The notes beneath the pieces are model-generated. The model was given only the letters and a program-made list of their open reading frames with translations. It ran no database searches and was not told the origin of the DNA. A program made the translations under genes and the position numbers. Shown in pieces: positions 23,230-37,388 of a DNA stretch of 64,000 nucleotides (positions within the stretch are counted from its first letter, which is position 1; the number at the start of each line of letters is the position of its first letter). This stretch comes from Membranipora membranacea (Eukaryota; Bryozoa; Gymnolaemata; Cheilostomatida; Membraniporidae), in NCBI GenBank assembly GCA_914767715.1, contig OU612072.1, positions 4,590,001 to 4,654,000 on the forward strand, in the 5' to 3' direction.

Positions 23230-23975
23230 TCTTACAACTCTTAGGAGTCCTTCTCCTTGCTTGATATTACACTGCACATGTACATTGGACTGGTACCATT
23301 GGCAAACTACAGAAAGCTACTAGTAGTGATAGTAACTAACAGTTACTAGCTAGACTTCTTAGTTAGTCTACTCATTTTTCACTCACAACTGAGTAGTAGA
23401 ATAGTAGTGTACCAAATAAATACTAAATAACATTTATTTACCTGAGAGCTACAACAAATTGATTCAATCAAGTCCATTCACAGCTGTTCTAATTTCATTC
23501 TTCTTCTTGTGAAGCTGAGTTGGCGCATCATCTGTTCATCGTGGTCTTATGTGTCTGTGAAGTAACTGATTGGTGCCACTGAGTCTGACTGCTGTTCAGA
23601 AAGTTGACTACTAGCAATATCGATAACTAACTCTGTGCTCCCTAACACAGATATTGTAATCAGTATGAAGTTAATGAACAGGCCAATAAGAAAAAAGTAA
23701 GATGTAATGTGCCAATCATATCAAAGCCTGTAAAAATTCGAAGAGAGAGGGCAACTCTTCATTTTTGAAGGTTTTAACGTGAGAGGGCAATTCCGAACCA
23801 GTGACCTTATTACCCTGGAGCAGCCTTTCGATTCTTCAAGTTTCCGGAATGCCTACAGCAACTCATGTGAATGCTAACGGCTTAATGCGTGTAAAATAAT
23901 GTTTGCGTAAGCTTGCAGATGAATCAGTTAATACAATTAGCTGCTGTCCTATTGTCACCTTAATTATGTGCTTAC

Positions 23976-26867
23976 CGGTGCATTTTCATCAGAAGTGAGC
24001 TGGATAGCTATTGGCAGCTATTGATCATTATCTGCTACATAAAAGAGGCCAACAGGCCCATGAATTGGCTCAGCAGCCTCAATATCCGCCAAGAAGCTCA
24101 TATTGACCATGTAAACTCGTGTGTTCTTCACAGCATTGTCCAATGTCAAGCCAGGAGGTAGGTTCTGCTCGATATCTGCAATTGCTTTTTCCATGCTATG
24201 AAAAAAGGAAGCAGAATGTTGTAATAATAGAGAGAAGGATAAAAGCACTGGCAAACAAGACTCGACACCAAACCAACTGTTTGCTGAGCCAGACAACATC
24301 AGTGAAAATTGTTTGGTTTATGTTGCAGACTCAGCTCATTTTAATGATAATGTTTGGCAACGGAGTCCCAATGAAACATAATCGTCTTAGGCAACCGCTA
24401 ACTTAGTAATCACTCTAAACTCTTGGATTCAAACCATTCAGGTTTGTACAGTCACTAATGGCCTGAAAGTTATGCCCAAATCCCTATTGGAGAGCTCGTT
24501 ACCATCATTAACCTAGCGGATAAAATGTTAAGCATGCCTCAAGTAAGGATCAAGTCTAGTTGAAGCGTACTTCATCCCTGCAAGGTGCAATCAAAATGTG
24601 ATATAAGAATTATTGCGTGCAACTCATAAGACCCGTTAGTGGGAAAAGAAACCGCATGGTATTGCTTCAGAGTGACACGGTAGCTACACTGTAGTTGCTG
24701 TGAAACCCGGTAGAATCCTTGCTTGAACAACCGGGATAACTAATAACGGAAACGCTCTTTGTCATACAGGAGTGACTGCATGCTGAGGGACTGGCCTTGA
24801 GGCTGCTGTACAGAGAGACAGGCTGTTAGCAGGTTGTAGGCCAATAGACTCAATTCTTATAATTGGAGACCTACCATCCGCTTAAAGAGTTCAATGATCA
24901 ACTTCTATTGACAGGTTTAAGTCAACCATGTTAAATAGTCAGTTACTATTTGAATTTCATGACAGAATTAAGCATGAAGGTAACTAAATAATAGTTGTTA
25001 ATTTTTACTTACAATCTAGGCAGTTCATTACAGACTTTTGTGAGGCCGGGATTAGTCCCTGTCAGGCTTAGACTTGCAATTTCAGCATCCTCAGCCCAGC
25101 CAGTCATTCCCTGTATGATATTTAAACGAGATATTCTAGGAAATACATGATGCTATAATAAATGATGTAGATTTTTTTTGTTCAGTTCATTATCCGAAAT
25201 ACAACAATCCCTACGAGCAATGAGAAGAGCGAGTTTGCCTACCGACACCCTTGAGCTTAACAAAATGCTTAAATCATCATAATACTTTATTACTTGCATG
25301 CACTGCAGAACATTCATAGAAATTCAACACCACTGATAGATACAGGATGGTAATGTTCTGAAAGAATGATTCGTACAGTACAATTTGATACGGTCTTTCC
25401 GTTTCAGCTTCCTACAACTTGGATCCTGTTTAAAAATAACTTACCTCTGGAACATGAAAGTTATCATCCCGATATAACCGCTCAACATCAGAGAGGCTCT
25501 CATAATCCGGAGTGTTATTGAAGAGGTCCCGGAATAATGTGTTGAAGTTTGACCTTTCCAAAAAAAGTGATTCTACAAACAAACAAAGTTAGAGTGAAAT
25601 CAAAAACTGTGAGACGGCTGAGGTTTTGTGACATGATACTACTTTTTTATTTCCAATATCTGAACATCATTTCAATTCATCAAAGTTTGAAATAATTGAT
25701 TTGCACACTGAGCTGATAAACCGGAGTTGAGACCTGATTGGGAGTGACCCAGGGTCTTTAAAAGTGGATGACAATGTTTTGGGTTGCAAAACAGCCTCAT
25801 TGTCTGAGAGGTACATTTCAAACTATTTGAGATGCAGCCCATAATCTTGCATTTGCCCCTACTGATACTTACAGAGAATTCCAGGGGATACCTCTCATCG
25901 TCAGGGGGTATTGCAACCTAAAATAATTTTAGTACAACCATATCAGTGACTGCAAAGTACAAGTATAATAATTTATACAATTTATTATCCACCTTAGCCT
26001 GATATAGTAACTTTCCTAAGGAAATATCAAACCCAAATTACTTTGTTATTCAGCAGTGTTTGTTACTCAAGGAAATAACCATCCATTTTCCTATTTAAGT
26101 ATGATAAATAACTGGTCATCAAATCCACTAGAAATATATATGCAGATCGCCCTGCTAAGTAAGCATAAGAGTACAATGATCTGGATTATTCTGTATATTA
26201 TTTTCTGTAAGGCGAGGATGTTTAAGTTATGATACCCCACTTAGAAAATCTCAAATCAAATTTGCGAAATAAAGATGATCATAATAATGATAATAATACT
26301 AATAATAAAAATAATAATAAAAATAATAACAATAATAATAAATACACTTACACTTGGAGGTTCACCATAAATCCTCTCAGCGTACATATATATTTCTTGC
26401 TTAAGCTTCAATGCTTCCCTACATATCTCAGGATTTCCATCATCTTGAGGCTGCGCTGAGTCGAACTCACTGAGAGTGATCTCATCTGAATGGTGTAGCC
26501 AGCGATGTCCAGGGAAATAACTAGAGTGGATTATCAAGTCATCATCGTCGTCATGATCAAAATCTAAATAATCGATCTTCACCAAATCTATGCACCTGAA
26601 AAAGAGGTAAATGCAACTAGTATACTAATATTGAACGATTCAGGTATGATTGGCAGCCTTTTCTCATAAAATTAAAGGCATCAGTGAATTTAATCTTCAC
26701 AGATCTTATATAAACAGTTCAATTGCTTGTATGAAAAAAACTTTGCTTCAGTTTTCTGGCGATGAGATATTCAGGGGCTCAATCATTAATTACCAGTTTT
26801 GACTTTCGATGGTATCTGTTCTTTTCATGGTGATGGCACTACAGATTTTGTTCGCGACGCACAAGGA
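23976..26867 (-). pseudogene. PLAT-lipoxygenase gene relic, 3' truncated
   Basis: Exons in transcript order are 26,867-26,794, 26,595-26,352, 25,917-25,873, 25,572-25,445, 25,110-25,013 and 24,195-23,976. The first border rebuilds a split Trp codon in NW, followed by IDLVKIDYL, the end of a PLAT domain. Next come YFPGHRWL and PQDDGNPEICREALKLKQEI (linker into the lipoxygenase fold), FRDLFNN and SLSDVERLY, LTGTNPGLTKVCNELP (the conserved NP...E-P block), then NTRVYMVNMSFL, HGPVGLFYV and LPIAIQL. Two lesions are seen. The A7 run at 25,560-25,566 leaves exon 4 out of phase by one base, and TAG at 24,018-24,020 stands just before the conserved LPIAIQL. The iron-ligand His region and C-terminal Ile are absent. 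The family dioxygenates polyunsaturated fatty acids; this copy should be inactive. Confidence 0.85.
26275..26345 (+). repeat. AAT-type microsatellite
   Basis: This tract is mostly (AAT)n with AAC and AAA variants. It lies in the intron just after the second lipoxygenase exon. The Asp-rich frame that spans it on the minus strand is the exon plus read-through into this repeat. Confidence 0.9.
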
Positions 26868-28503
26868 CTTATTTGTAAGAGTTACCTTCCCATATTGCTA
26901 TAGAATTCATTCCATTGACTGTTAGGATAAATAGAGCTGTACCAACAATATAAGATATCAGTTGTAGCAAATGCTAACAATCAACACTCTCATTGCTATC
27001 AAGTGCTATTGTCCAATATTATCCCTTTCAACCAGCTTGACAGGGTTTCCATGTTGCCTCAATGGCCATGAATTGAGACCACACAACATTGACACTGCAG
27101 ACTAATGACACCCCAACCAAAATCGGCAGCAGTTGACTGAAGGGAATCAAATCCAATAATATTTGCTTGGCGATTATCCTGCCCTCTATCATAGATTGGT
27201 GCAGGATATAAAGTAACTCACAAGTAACCACTCTCTAGCACAGGTTGTTGGTCACATCTCGGCTATTTGTGATAACAGATCCATGCCAAGTTGTAGATCC
27301 ACTATAGTGCTACACAGATGGATGGTGTACATGGAAATTCATGAAGTTTGTAGAATAGCTCAATATTAATTTCCTAAGCTATCTTCATCGCTACCATGAC
27401 AGCTATTATCACAACAGTCAATTTACTTTCATCAGACTGAAGTAACGTTACGTTGTGACAAGCAAACTAACAAGATCGAGAGGAGTTTTTTTTATATGGC
27501 TATATCTCAGGAAGTTATGAGCATCCACCCTCAAAACTTTACAATATGTAATTTGAGATATTGATGAATATGATTTGAAAGTAAAAAGGTCATTGGCCAA
27601 TTAGCCCAGAAGTTATGAGTGGAAAACCATGCAGAGAAGCATATAGGTTCTACGGTAATTATGACATGCTCTTTCAGAATAAATTTGAAACCATATCCTC
27701 ATTTTTTGATCACTATCCCTTTTATCGGCAGCATTTTTGGCAATTAGCGGCCTATTGTGCAACTTAGCGTATATAATATTACCGCTATGATCAGCGTGAA
27801 AAACTGAATCGGAATCAACTGACAAACTGTATCCATCCAAAATCGCAAATGGAAGTGAGGAGGCTGCCACCGTACTATAGTTTTAATAACATGCAATGTC
27901 ATATCACAGGAGGCCATGCTACAAGATAAGTAATAAGTATTTTGTGATTATAATTGGTATTATAAAAAAAAGACTAAATAGGCTAAATTGTTCCTAGTAG
28001 CTAGAATTAGATTAGTGCCGTTTGACTTTCTGTCACCTGTTGTGATGTAAACCTTGTGTATTGGGTTCTGGCTGCCAACAGGTTGCGCATTGACGTTGGC
28101 AGCAACGAGATAAAGCAGCATTACCAACACCTTCCATGTTATTAGAATATCAAAGCCTGAGGATACCTTTATGTCTCAAGACTTGTTGCTTCTTATGAAA
28201 TTTCTTTATTGAGGCATTATTACATCAAATTCAAATTTAAGGTTGATTTAAATCAGATGTCTTGTCACAAGCCACATTCCGGAGCATTGGCGGCGATATT
28301 CGGTGTCTTAGTGGCGAGGCTGCAATATCTGCGCCAGGTTGCTCTCTGTTTGCAGGCAGATCAGAGCACACCTCGGTGCCAACATATGCCAAGATATATT
28401 TGATATGAGGCCCTTTCGATAAATTTGAGGTTCAATGATTGCACAGACCAAGGGAACATTGTGCACACTCATAAATTTTGGTTTAATATTGAAACTTTTT
28501 ACA
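26868..28503. other. intergenic, no gene recognised
   Basis: Earlier PLAT exons of the lipoxygenase would be expected on the minus strand here but were not identified. The 85-codon frame at 27,613-27,870 (minus) has no family resemblance. Confidence 0.5.
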
Positions 28504-28938
28504 TACCACGGTGGTTTCGCCCCAACGGGTGCCACCGTGGTTTCAATGCAGTATCAAACTTAATTGGTACTGTATTGTATTTAATCGCACGGTGGTTTCA
28601 TTTTAATGCTAGGTCATCATTGTACCCAGTCCAGGCTAGTCAATGGCCCAATGTAAACAAATGCACAATAGTACTAATATAATCGCACGGTGGTTTCAAA
28701 ACTGTCTCAATTGCTAATTATGTGTATACACTAATTGATGATCTATAATCGCACGGTAGTTTCATTTTGATACTAGTTCATAATTGAAACTAAAATACTG
28801 TGTGTTGATTAGAAACCAACAAATGTGTAATGTAATAACACTGGTTTCATAAGGATTACAAAGAATGGTCACTCCAATAGTATCGTGGTTTCACTACCAA
28901 ACCACTCTTGAGTGTAATTTGTTAGGCTGGAGGTTTCA
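28504..28938 (+). repeat. interspersed motif cluster TAATCGCACGGTGGTTTCA
   Basis: Eight copies, all in the same orientation, start at 28,504, 28,532, 28,582, 28,680, 28,746, 28,836, 28,878 and 28,926. Three copies have all or nearly all 19 bases; the others keep (GG)TGGTTTCA. Spacers are unrelated and 28-79 bp long (14 bp between the first two). The first two copies together form a stem (ACCACGGTGG with CCACCGTGGT). A matching copy in the opposite orientation lies at 48,104-48,122. The layout resembles subterminal transposase-binding repeats. Confidence 0.8.
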
Positions 28939-29310
28939 GAGTAACTTTCTATATGATTTGTTCGAGTCAAGTAGGAGATGATTGAGACCTCGATTTGTCT
29001 GTTTACTTTTCTGCTTCCATGTAGTGCAAAATATTATACGATAAATTATTTGTAGTTCACACTTGCTTTATTTTTTATCAAAATTGAGTATGAATATGAA
29101 AAGAAAGAAGTAAAAATAAGAGATTTCGTAACAAAAGAAGGTATTTTAGGGCTATAAAATGTATAAAAACAATGCCTGAGTAAAAAATACAACTGCTGGT
29201 TAGCAGCCATTTTGGGAATAAAATTTGTGTATTATGTGAGATGTGAGAAAATTCGGATTAAAAAATTTAAAAGTGGATTATAAAAAATATTTAAAATGTT
29301 AGATTTTTAA

Positions 29311-32300
29311 TTAGATGGACTCTCTCATTACACGGCACGCGGCATCTCTCGCACGTTGGCCCAGATTTATTCTTTTTTTATAAATGATCCGACAAAATTT
29401 GTCAAGTACTCCATAAAAAGATTTTATGCTGTCTGGGTATTCGATGTTACATACCCAGAACAGCATAAACAACAGCCGGACTGCCTCGGCCATGGTCCTT
29501 GCCTTGAGGACTGAGCCTCCAGGCACCACAACAGAGACCTTCCGGCTGAAGTATGTGAGCACTGGCACTTTAGTGCACAGCGCACTGCTGACAGGGTCAG
29601 CCTCCAAGATCAACTCTGTCTCCGGCTTTGCCTTCTGGCTCAGAAACTTCACCATCGTTATGAGATTCTCTGAAAGATAGAAGATTGCAAAAGATAATCT
29701 CACAATAATTTTGACAATTGTTAAAATGTCCGTATAAATCTTGCACTGAAATGCTATTTTCAGCTATGTTTAATATTGTCAATTAGAAGCTAACCGGCTG
29801 GGGGGAAGAGATACCACAAATTGTAAATGTCTATCTGCTCTACCCTGATGCGGGGAATTTACCAGCCAAATGAATATAACTTATAGATAGATGTGGTTGA
29901 TGGGAGCAACTACAATGCCTCAGGGGATGCCACAATTTTTCTAGAAACAGGTACTATGGAGGGATGGCATTGAGACAGCGAGATATATAACTGTGTGGGT
30001 GAGATACGGCATTGAAATGTCTGGTGGCAATGGTGTTATCATTGATTTGCAGCCAGCAATTCATATTTTTTGTAACTCAATCAATCTTGATCCAATTAAG
30101 AATGAGAAAACTACAATAGGTTCAGCTGCTTGTTGTGATAGATTTGGTGGTATTGATCACTGCATTTTTCAGTTATAGTGCAAAAAATCATCAGATTGTT
30201 CATGACAAGCTGCTAAGTCTACTGCAATTCTTGAACTCGTAATCACAGATTGAAATTGAACCGGTTATCATCAAAGATCTGAACTGCGGACTGCAAATAC
30301 ATTTCTAGTACACAAATTGATATCACTACATATCCCACGTTGTACTCAAATGTTGTGCTTGGTAAAGTATCATGTCAAGGTTTAATACTAATATGGCTAT
30401 CGCATCTCAACATTCATAGACGATTGAGCAGCAGTCGTCCTAAATACTTTGATTCGATTTATTGGTAGGCTGCAACTAGATTGAGTACACTAAGTTTTCA
30501 CTTTAAGGAAAACATTGGCTTACCTGCAGTTTCAACTCTTTCTAGCCACTTTTCCACGAATCCTGTAAACTCCTCGAAGTCGACGGTGGGGAGAATGCGC
30601 CCAAATTCTTTATGTATCTAGAATTAAAAGGAAGTCTAGTCACAAGTCATAACATAACTAACTCAGTTTAATCACTGGAAAACTATTGAGAAATAGTGGC
30701 TGCATATCAAGTGGTATCATATTGACATTTGGCTGTCATCAACTGACTAGGGATTTGAAGCTTTGAGGTTACTTGGCAACTGATCATTTGGATGTTTTTT
30801 TTTTTTCTTCATATTCAATTGGGAGTTGGCCCCTCATGTTATGGGAGAAGACAACTCTAGTATTGCTTTAGGAGAGTATACATTTTGAACACATCATTAT
30901 TGGGGTATATCATATCGGAGATTTAACATATTGATAATGGATGATGTTATTCAGAGTGATATAAGTGGATGAACTTAAGTGTGCTAACATTCTACGGAGG
31001 GTACTAATTGTCTCCAACAGGTATCACCAAACAACAAAATCAAAATCAATCAAACATTGATGAAACTCATGAAGAAACGAACAACAGCTAGAAGCATCCC
31101 TTGCATCACATAGAAAAAAACTATCCAGGTTGAGACACAAGATAGACAGAAGCCTTATTAGATTTTAACTAAGTAGCATGATTTGATAATCACATATATG
31201 GCCACGGGAGTACTCAAATCCTGTAATATTCGCAGCAAAAGCTGCGCTATTTTATGCTGAACTGAGTATATTCTGGTAAGAATTCTCGATATAACATGTT
31301 TACCTCTATCGGATTCCGCATGAAGAGAGGAAACTTTTCGAAAACATCTGTCACCGTGATGTTAGGTTCTGTGGTGACCCATCGTCTGCGCTCATTAAAT
31401 GTGCTTTCCATCTGTTTTTCCTCAGCTGTACTATATTCGGGGCTGGCTTGCATCTCCTCAACTGTTGAATATCAAGGTAGAAAATAGATTGGCATTGCCA
31501 CATAAACTACGATTACTATGGTGGACAGAAATGTGCACACAATCAGCCAATAATGGAGCAAAGATTTAATCGTTCTGATTTTATTGCATACGATGCATTT
31601 GAGTCTTAAGACAAAATACAAACATCGGTCCTTACTCTTTGATTTCCCCAGTCACAAATTCGATTCGATCAATTGCAGGCCGATTGTGTGCACATTTCCT
31701 ATACCACCGTAAACTAAGTTAAACAATTTGTTTGAACATGGCTAAGGTTAAAAGATAAGTGTGATGGTATATTCACACTATAGAATGTGCTTCCTTGCAA
31801 AACATCGGACTTACTTGCAATCCTGTAGTCGTCCACATCCATCACATTCTCATCAATTGCTACAGGGTTATTTCCTCTGGTTTTTGGTGATGCAGGTAGC
31901 CTCTTCCTGTGCTTCCTGTTTTTAAACAGGAAGTGCAGCACCCCATCCTGACGAGGAAATTCCCTGAAGAGACTTTCCTACAAAGAAATAAAATGCCGTG
32001 TCAAAATAAATCAGAAGAGAAACTAAATGAATAACCATTCAGGTTAGGAGAACCAATTAAACTGTGATAAAGAAATGCATATTTGGCTGCATAATAATAT
32101 ACAGGGAGGCAATTAAATCATTCTGTTTACATATATGTCAATAGTGACAAAAGTAAAATTAAAATTGCACAGCAGTAGTTTTCTCCCCTCTGACTTCTTA
32201 TAGACAACTCCTATCAGTTGTCGTGATAGTGCATTGTTTACATTTGTCACTGAACATAACTTATCATCTTAACTCAACTTACATGGCCAGACCTTGATGG

Positions 32301-35300
32301 ATGTTTGTCACTCAGACATGGGAAGAATTCAACTAATTTCCGGGCAAGCACAGACTTCACCATTTTGTCGATCAAACTGTAAGAAATGAAGTAGGAGTTA
32401 TGCTTGTAAGTTTGAAAGTGATTGAGAATCTCAAAACACAAGGTAGTAGAAACACCCAAGGTGCTGAAAGTTGGGACAATCCACTTGTTAGATTGCTCAC
32501 CCAATAGGTCCCTTACTAACTACTGCAATTAATCTCCTGACAGTGGATAATAAGCTTGCTAACCAATTGCACTAGACCACATTGAGCTTGATTCTATCCA
32601 AAAACAATTCTGATTAACTAGTATAATATACATAAAATATAAAGATATATATACATATATATTTCATGTTGATAATAAGGTAATAGATATTGGTCGCTTG
32701 CTCTACGATTTGTTTTGCATTTTTCGTGGTTTCCAATAAATTCAAATTACAACAGAACTTTCTGATTGTCTACTGTCTACCTAAAAATTTACTCATGAAA
32801 CTAAGTGGTACTTGTGCAGGTTTTAGCGGTGGAAGGCATTACTTGAGAACCACATATTTCCTTTTGTTATAATATCCACTCACTATGTGCCGAATCTGTC
32901 ATACACTTGGTTCTCCACATAAGCTGCTGATTGGTTGAGAACGTGACGCTTCTCCCAGCTCGGCATCTCTTCCGATTTGGCGATATCCCTCAGCTTTTGC
33001 AGCTCCAAGTTAACAATGACGGGATCGAGAATGCTTTTGAAGTCTAATCGGAGACTGGAACACTGTAACAAAATCCCCATGATACTTGAGAAGACCAAAA
33101 ATGAAAATAAAGAATTGGCGAATCAAATCTCAGTGGTATAATGGCGGAATCAGGTATTTAGTGACACTCTAGAGTTCTTAGCCTAATTTAGAAAGGTTTA
33201 TCAACAGGAAGTGGCAAAGATTCCACTGATTTCAATTCAAAAGTTGAGATGGAAGGTACTAAAAGGGTACTATTTTGTATATACTATCATTATAGTAGTA
33301 ACTTTCTAGTGCCTTCACATATCAACTTTAAGCGAAAATGGGTTTTCTAAATTAGACTGAGAATTCGAGAATGACACCAAAAATGTGATTTCTTAACAAT
33401 AACTTTATCTCATGCAGTTTCTATTGCACAATCTACGAAATTTGAAATGATAAGTTCAGTAAAAATCCTTTATGCATAGGCACAATATGATTGCTTGTAT
33501 ACTAGAGTAACAACAGCTACACAGGCAGTGCACAGGTTGGAACCCTGCACTGACAGTCAATATCGAATATATATTTATTCACTCACACCACAGCTTTAAC
33601 AATATGATAATGAGCGAGCATAAGAAAAATGGAATTAGCAACACCTGTGACTATCTTCATAAGTTATTGTTTATTTCTCAACGAAAACAGAACAAAATAC
33701 TACTTACAAACTGTGAGAGCAGGAAAGAGTCAGGTTTTTTAGGTTCCTTTGGTGTACTGGGAGGAGTCTGACAAATCAGGGATGTCTTGGGCACCTTAGA
33801 AGTATGAGCTGCCTCAGTATTATGACTTTCGTTCGATGAGCACTGTAAGAAATACCACTTGCATTGAAGGTCTTTCAGAAAATATTACATTGATATATAA
33901 TGAGAGGTTTATTTTGTCTGGAGTGTCTATGCTTGACAATACGTTTATCTCGGCAAGAATCAAACTGTTCGGAGTTATCCCCTTAATGTCAAGGGGGAAA
34001 CAACTTTATACAGATATTCATTGTAATGCTTCTTACACCCTCCCTGCTTGCATAAAACCATAATTGTGATTTGATGGACAAGGGGGTGTTGCTTGTAGCG
34101 CAGGAACTCAGCAGTAATAATGGATAACCACCAATACATTGTAAACTAGACAATTTTTCCAAAATTTGAATACATGACATAAGTAAACAAAAGTTGGGTG
34201 GATTCAAGACTTTTATCTCACCGTTGTTGTTGGAAGGTTGGTAACTTTTACTTTGCTTTCTGACTCCATGCTCCATGATGCTCTGTAATGTGTCAGTAGT
34301 GAGTTTGAGTCTGCTGAAGTGTTAGATTCTGATTTCATGTTGGGTCTGTTGGGAATACTTTCATTTGTCACCTACATCCAAACAAAATAATTTGTGTACT
34401 AACATATTGATGACACAGTATTTTTTTAGTTGCAAGCCTTGCTCGACCATCCTGATTGCTAGACTGGAGACACTTCATGGACAATTTAAAACTCAAAATA
34501 TCATAAACTCCAATGGTATTAGCCTGACCTGAGCACTGTCTCTTTGAAAACTGTTAAAGTAAAGACCCTGGAAAATGTTCTGGACACTGCCACTCGCCAC
34601 ATGTGGCATAAAAAATTTATATCGGTGTGTGTGCCACCAAAGGCAAACTGTTTAAATTGATCATTGACTATTGTAACTATATAAATGAGGTCGATTAGCT
34701 CTATGAATTTTACGACTGCTATTCACCCAGTCATAAATAATTTCCGAAATCGCCAAGGCTAATGAGCTAATAACTGTGAGAACATTTGATGCACCTGATA
34801 TGAGATTGTAATTCACTTTGTACGAATGAATATTTTGTGACAAAAATATTCCATGTTGTTCATGTCATCAAATAGCCTCCCCCTGCTCTGAGTTGTGATC
34901 TAACAATCTCTAGTTCATCAGAAGCATGTTTGATCAATCAAATATATCAAGGGGTTTATTATGGTGCAAAATATATGTCACTTGAGTCAGATTGCAATAT
35001 TTTCACAAACCAGCTTGTTTTTCCGTGGCTATAAAATATGGACGACATGAACCTCGGCAAAATTACTTCAGGTGTATGTGGTGCACTTCTGTCATACAGT
35101 TATTAATCAAAATCAACCATTGATCAATAACATGAAAATAGCACAAGTTACATACCTGCAAACCATTATCATCATCACTCTCATCGTCTTTCATAAGATG
35201 TGGCATCTAAAACGAACCCAACAACATCCATCAAGTCAGCATGAATAGGGTTTCCAGAATACAGAAGAATTTTTATTGACAGATATGTATCATCTTCTGT

Positions 35301-37388
35301 CATTGTGTATCAGTTACTGTAGTGGCAGAGACCGATGACAAAAGTGTATATAACGCTTGGTCAAATCAGGCTTGGGGAGTCAACAAACTTTTGGACCAAC
35401 AGTAATTGATGTCATCCACTAAGTTGATCAAATGCTAGAGATTATGTTAAGTCTTCACAAAACAGGCAAATTTTGATGGCTGATTGACTCCTTGTGTTTC
35501 GTTTACAATCAATTTAAAGTCAGAACAGTTTTCCAGCCATACAGATGTTTTACTCATCATAATGGGTCATTCACTCACCATTGGGGTTGAAGTGCTCAGT
35601 CGTTTTGATTGAGGACCACTCGGTGTCAAAGTCGGTGAGCTAGTTCTTTTTTGTAAGACAGTGGAAGTCTGTTAAAGGAAGATTTAGATGGTTAGAGCTT
35701 CACATCAACAAAGAGTGTAACAGCTTAAAAGTGCCTGCTTGTTCAGTCATGGCCACATTTCCAATCATTCACATCATTGATCTACTGGTGATTGTGAGTT
35801 GACAAACTTGTTGGATAGGCTCATAGCCATATGGAGTTACAAGCATGTATACTTTGCCACTTTCTATGATCATAGACATTGGCAATGTATACATGCTTGT
35901 AACTCAGGTGCCTATGGATAAGCTTCTCCAGCATGTTAATTCAAGAAAAGTTTCACCTTATACTTATGGAAAGAAATGAGCCAAGAAAATGTCTGTACGG
36001 TAGGCTACTATTACAGTACAGGCAACTGTGCATGTCAATTCCACACTGTGAAGTTCAAGCTGTTAACATAGTAGCCTGCATGACAAGCCATAATCAAAGG
36101 GTTGTACCCAATGAACTAAGTTTAGTTCATTGGTGTACCTAACTGCTTGACAAATAGCACTGGTTGTCAGGAAAATCCCCGTTGTCATTGACTATCCACA
36201 CATGGAAATCCCAAATAGTTATGTTCAAGGTAGTTTCAGTTTGTATGGAAAGTGAAACTACCACTTAAATCATTTTGGTGCCTTTTTTTAAAAGAGAGTC
36301 ATGACCAATTGTGAGAGCTTTTTGTTCTAAGGAACCAATTAGCAGGATGTATCAACTATTGAACTAATCAGAGTAGTGTTTAGTGAGCAATAATTTCAGA
36401 CAATACTACAGTTACAGACGAGGAACCTAAGGAGTTGCACTGATAATAAATTAAAGAAGGTGAGTAAGATGAACTAGTATGATTATTTTACTTGGAGCAT
36501 TCAAACAGATGAAAGAAATGTGAACAGTTAGTTGCGCCTTATTTAACATTGATTCATGGCATGAACTTGCTTGAACTGTAGCTGTTTGTTGCACTGGCAA
36601 ATGAATTAAACACCAACCATGAAAAAATGACATCTATTCCACAGGTCTACTACAAAACCTGGGATTTTGGAGTAGACCTGTGACCTATTAATTTATAGAG
36701 GTATAATATATGTATATATATTTCCAACAAACATCAGTCGGAAGTTATTCTTTACTCAAGTTGTTACTCCTTGGTTAGATCAATGGTTAGATTGGCAAGT
36801 AGGCCTTATTATGAAAAAAAAATTAACCCATACCTGTAGTGACTTGTAGTAGCTCCGCAGCTCTACTAATACTGAATAGTCAGAAGTAAACATGTTTAGA
36901 TCTTGATAATCCAGCTTTCGGAATACTTCAACTGAGTTTATTTTGTGCTCTACAATTAACAGGAACATGATTAGCTTATCTTATCCACTATACTTATCCA
37001 TGACATTTTTGCTGAGGGTCGCATCACAATGTCACTTCTGTGCTGGGGGTAGAATATAATGGTCGGTGGCTACTTAGGTGAAAACAGTCTGAAACTAACA
37101 TTGTATGCCTAGTACAGCAATCATTCACTCTTGCTGTGGAAATTTTTCTCATCAACTACTTATAAACAAGTTTTAAACCAGTAGGCTTTTTAAGTTAGGA
37201 TAAATCTTTCTAATTCCAGAACCAATGAACTTCATTCCAAAACCTGATGAATTAAATACCGAAAATGCACAGTCATTGTTCTTACCTTGAGCTATGCTGA
37301 CAACATTCTGCCCAAATTGATGAAGTATGTGTTCATCAAATTCAAAATCCTCCTCTAGTAATGTTGACATGGCTCCTGTTATGCTCAT
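29311..37388 (-). CDS. SAMD3-like protein, 12 exons, intact
   Basis: Exons in transcript order: 37,388-37,286; 36,949-36,834; 35,668-35,579; 35,206-35,156; 34,371-34,222; 33,842-33,708; 33,062-32,884; 32,376-32,283; 31,977-31,815; 31,461-31,304; 30,617-30,524; 29,669-29,311. All borders are GT-AG, all phases agree and there are no internal stops: 563 aa. Residues about 1-73 form a SAM-like domain (FDEHILHQFG; VFRKLDYQDLNMF; LVELRSYYKSL). About 74-215 is a Ser/Thr/Pro-rich linker. About 216-444 has the family blocks MVKSVLARKLVEFFPCLSD, FNERRRWV and FEKFPLFM. The last exon has VLTYFSRKVSVVVPG and MLFWVCNIEYP, the typical end of the expanded SAM domain-containing protein 3-like family. Function is unknown. 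Its ATG lies 276 bp from that of the divergent neighbour, so co-expression is likely. Confidence 0.88.
35837..35906. repeat. intronic hairpin
   Basis: GAGTTACAAGCATGTATAC pairs with GTATACATGCTTGTAACTC across about 30 bp. It lies inside the second intron of the SAMD3-like gene. Smaller perfect inverted repeats lie in the same intron at about 36,108-36,134 and 36,641-36,686. Confidence 0.8.

Noticed and set aside
26256-26585. Asp-rich 109-aa ORF as an independent gene
   Set aside because: It is the second lipoxygenase exon running on through its GTAAGT donor into an AAT microsatellite.
28504-28938. CRISPR-like array (short repeats with unique spacers)
   Set aside because: The sequence is clearly an animal genome. 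Spacers vary from 14 to 79 bp and repeats are only partly conserved, with no cas genes.
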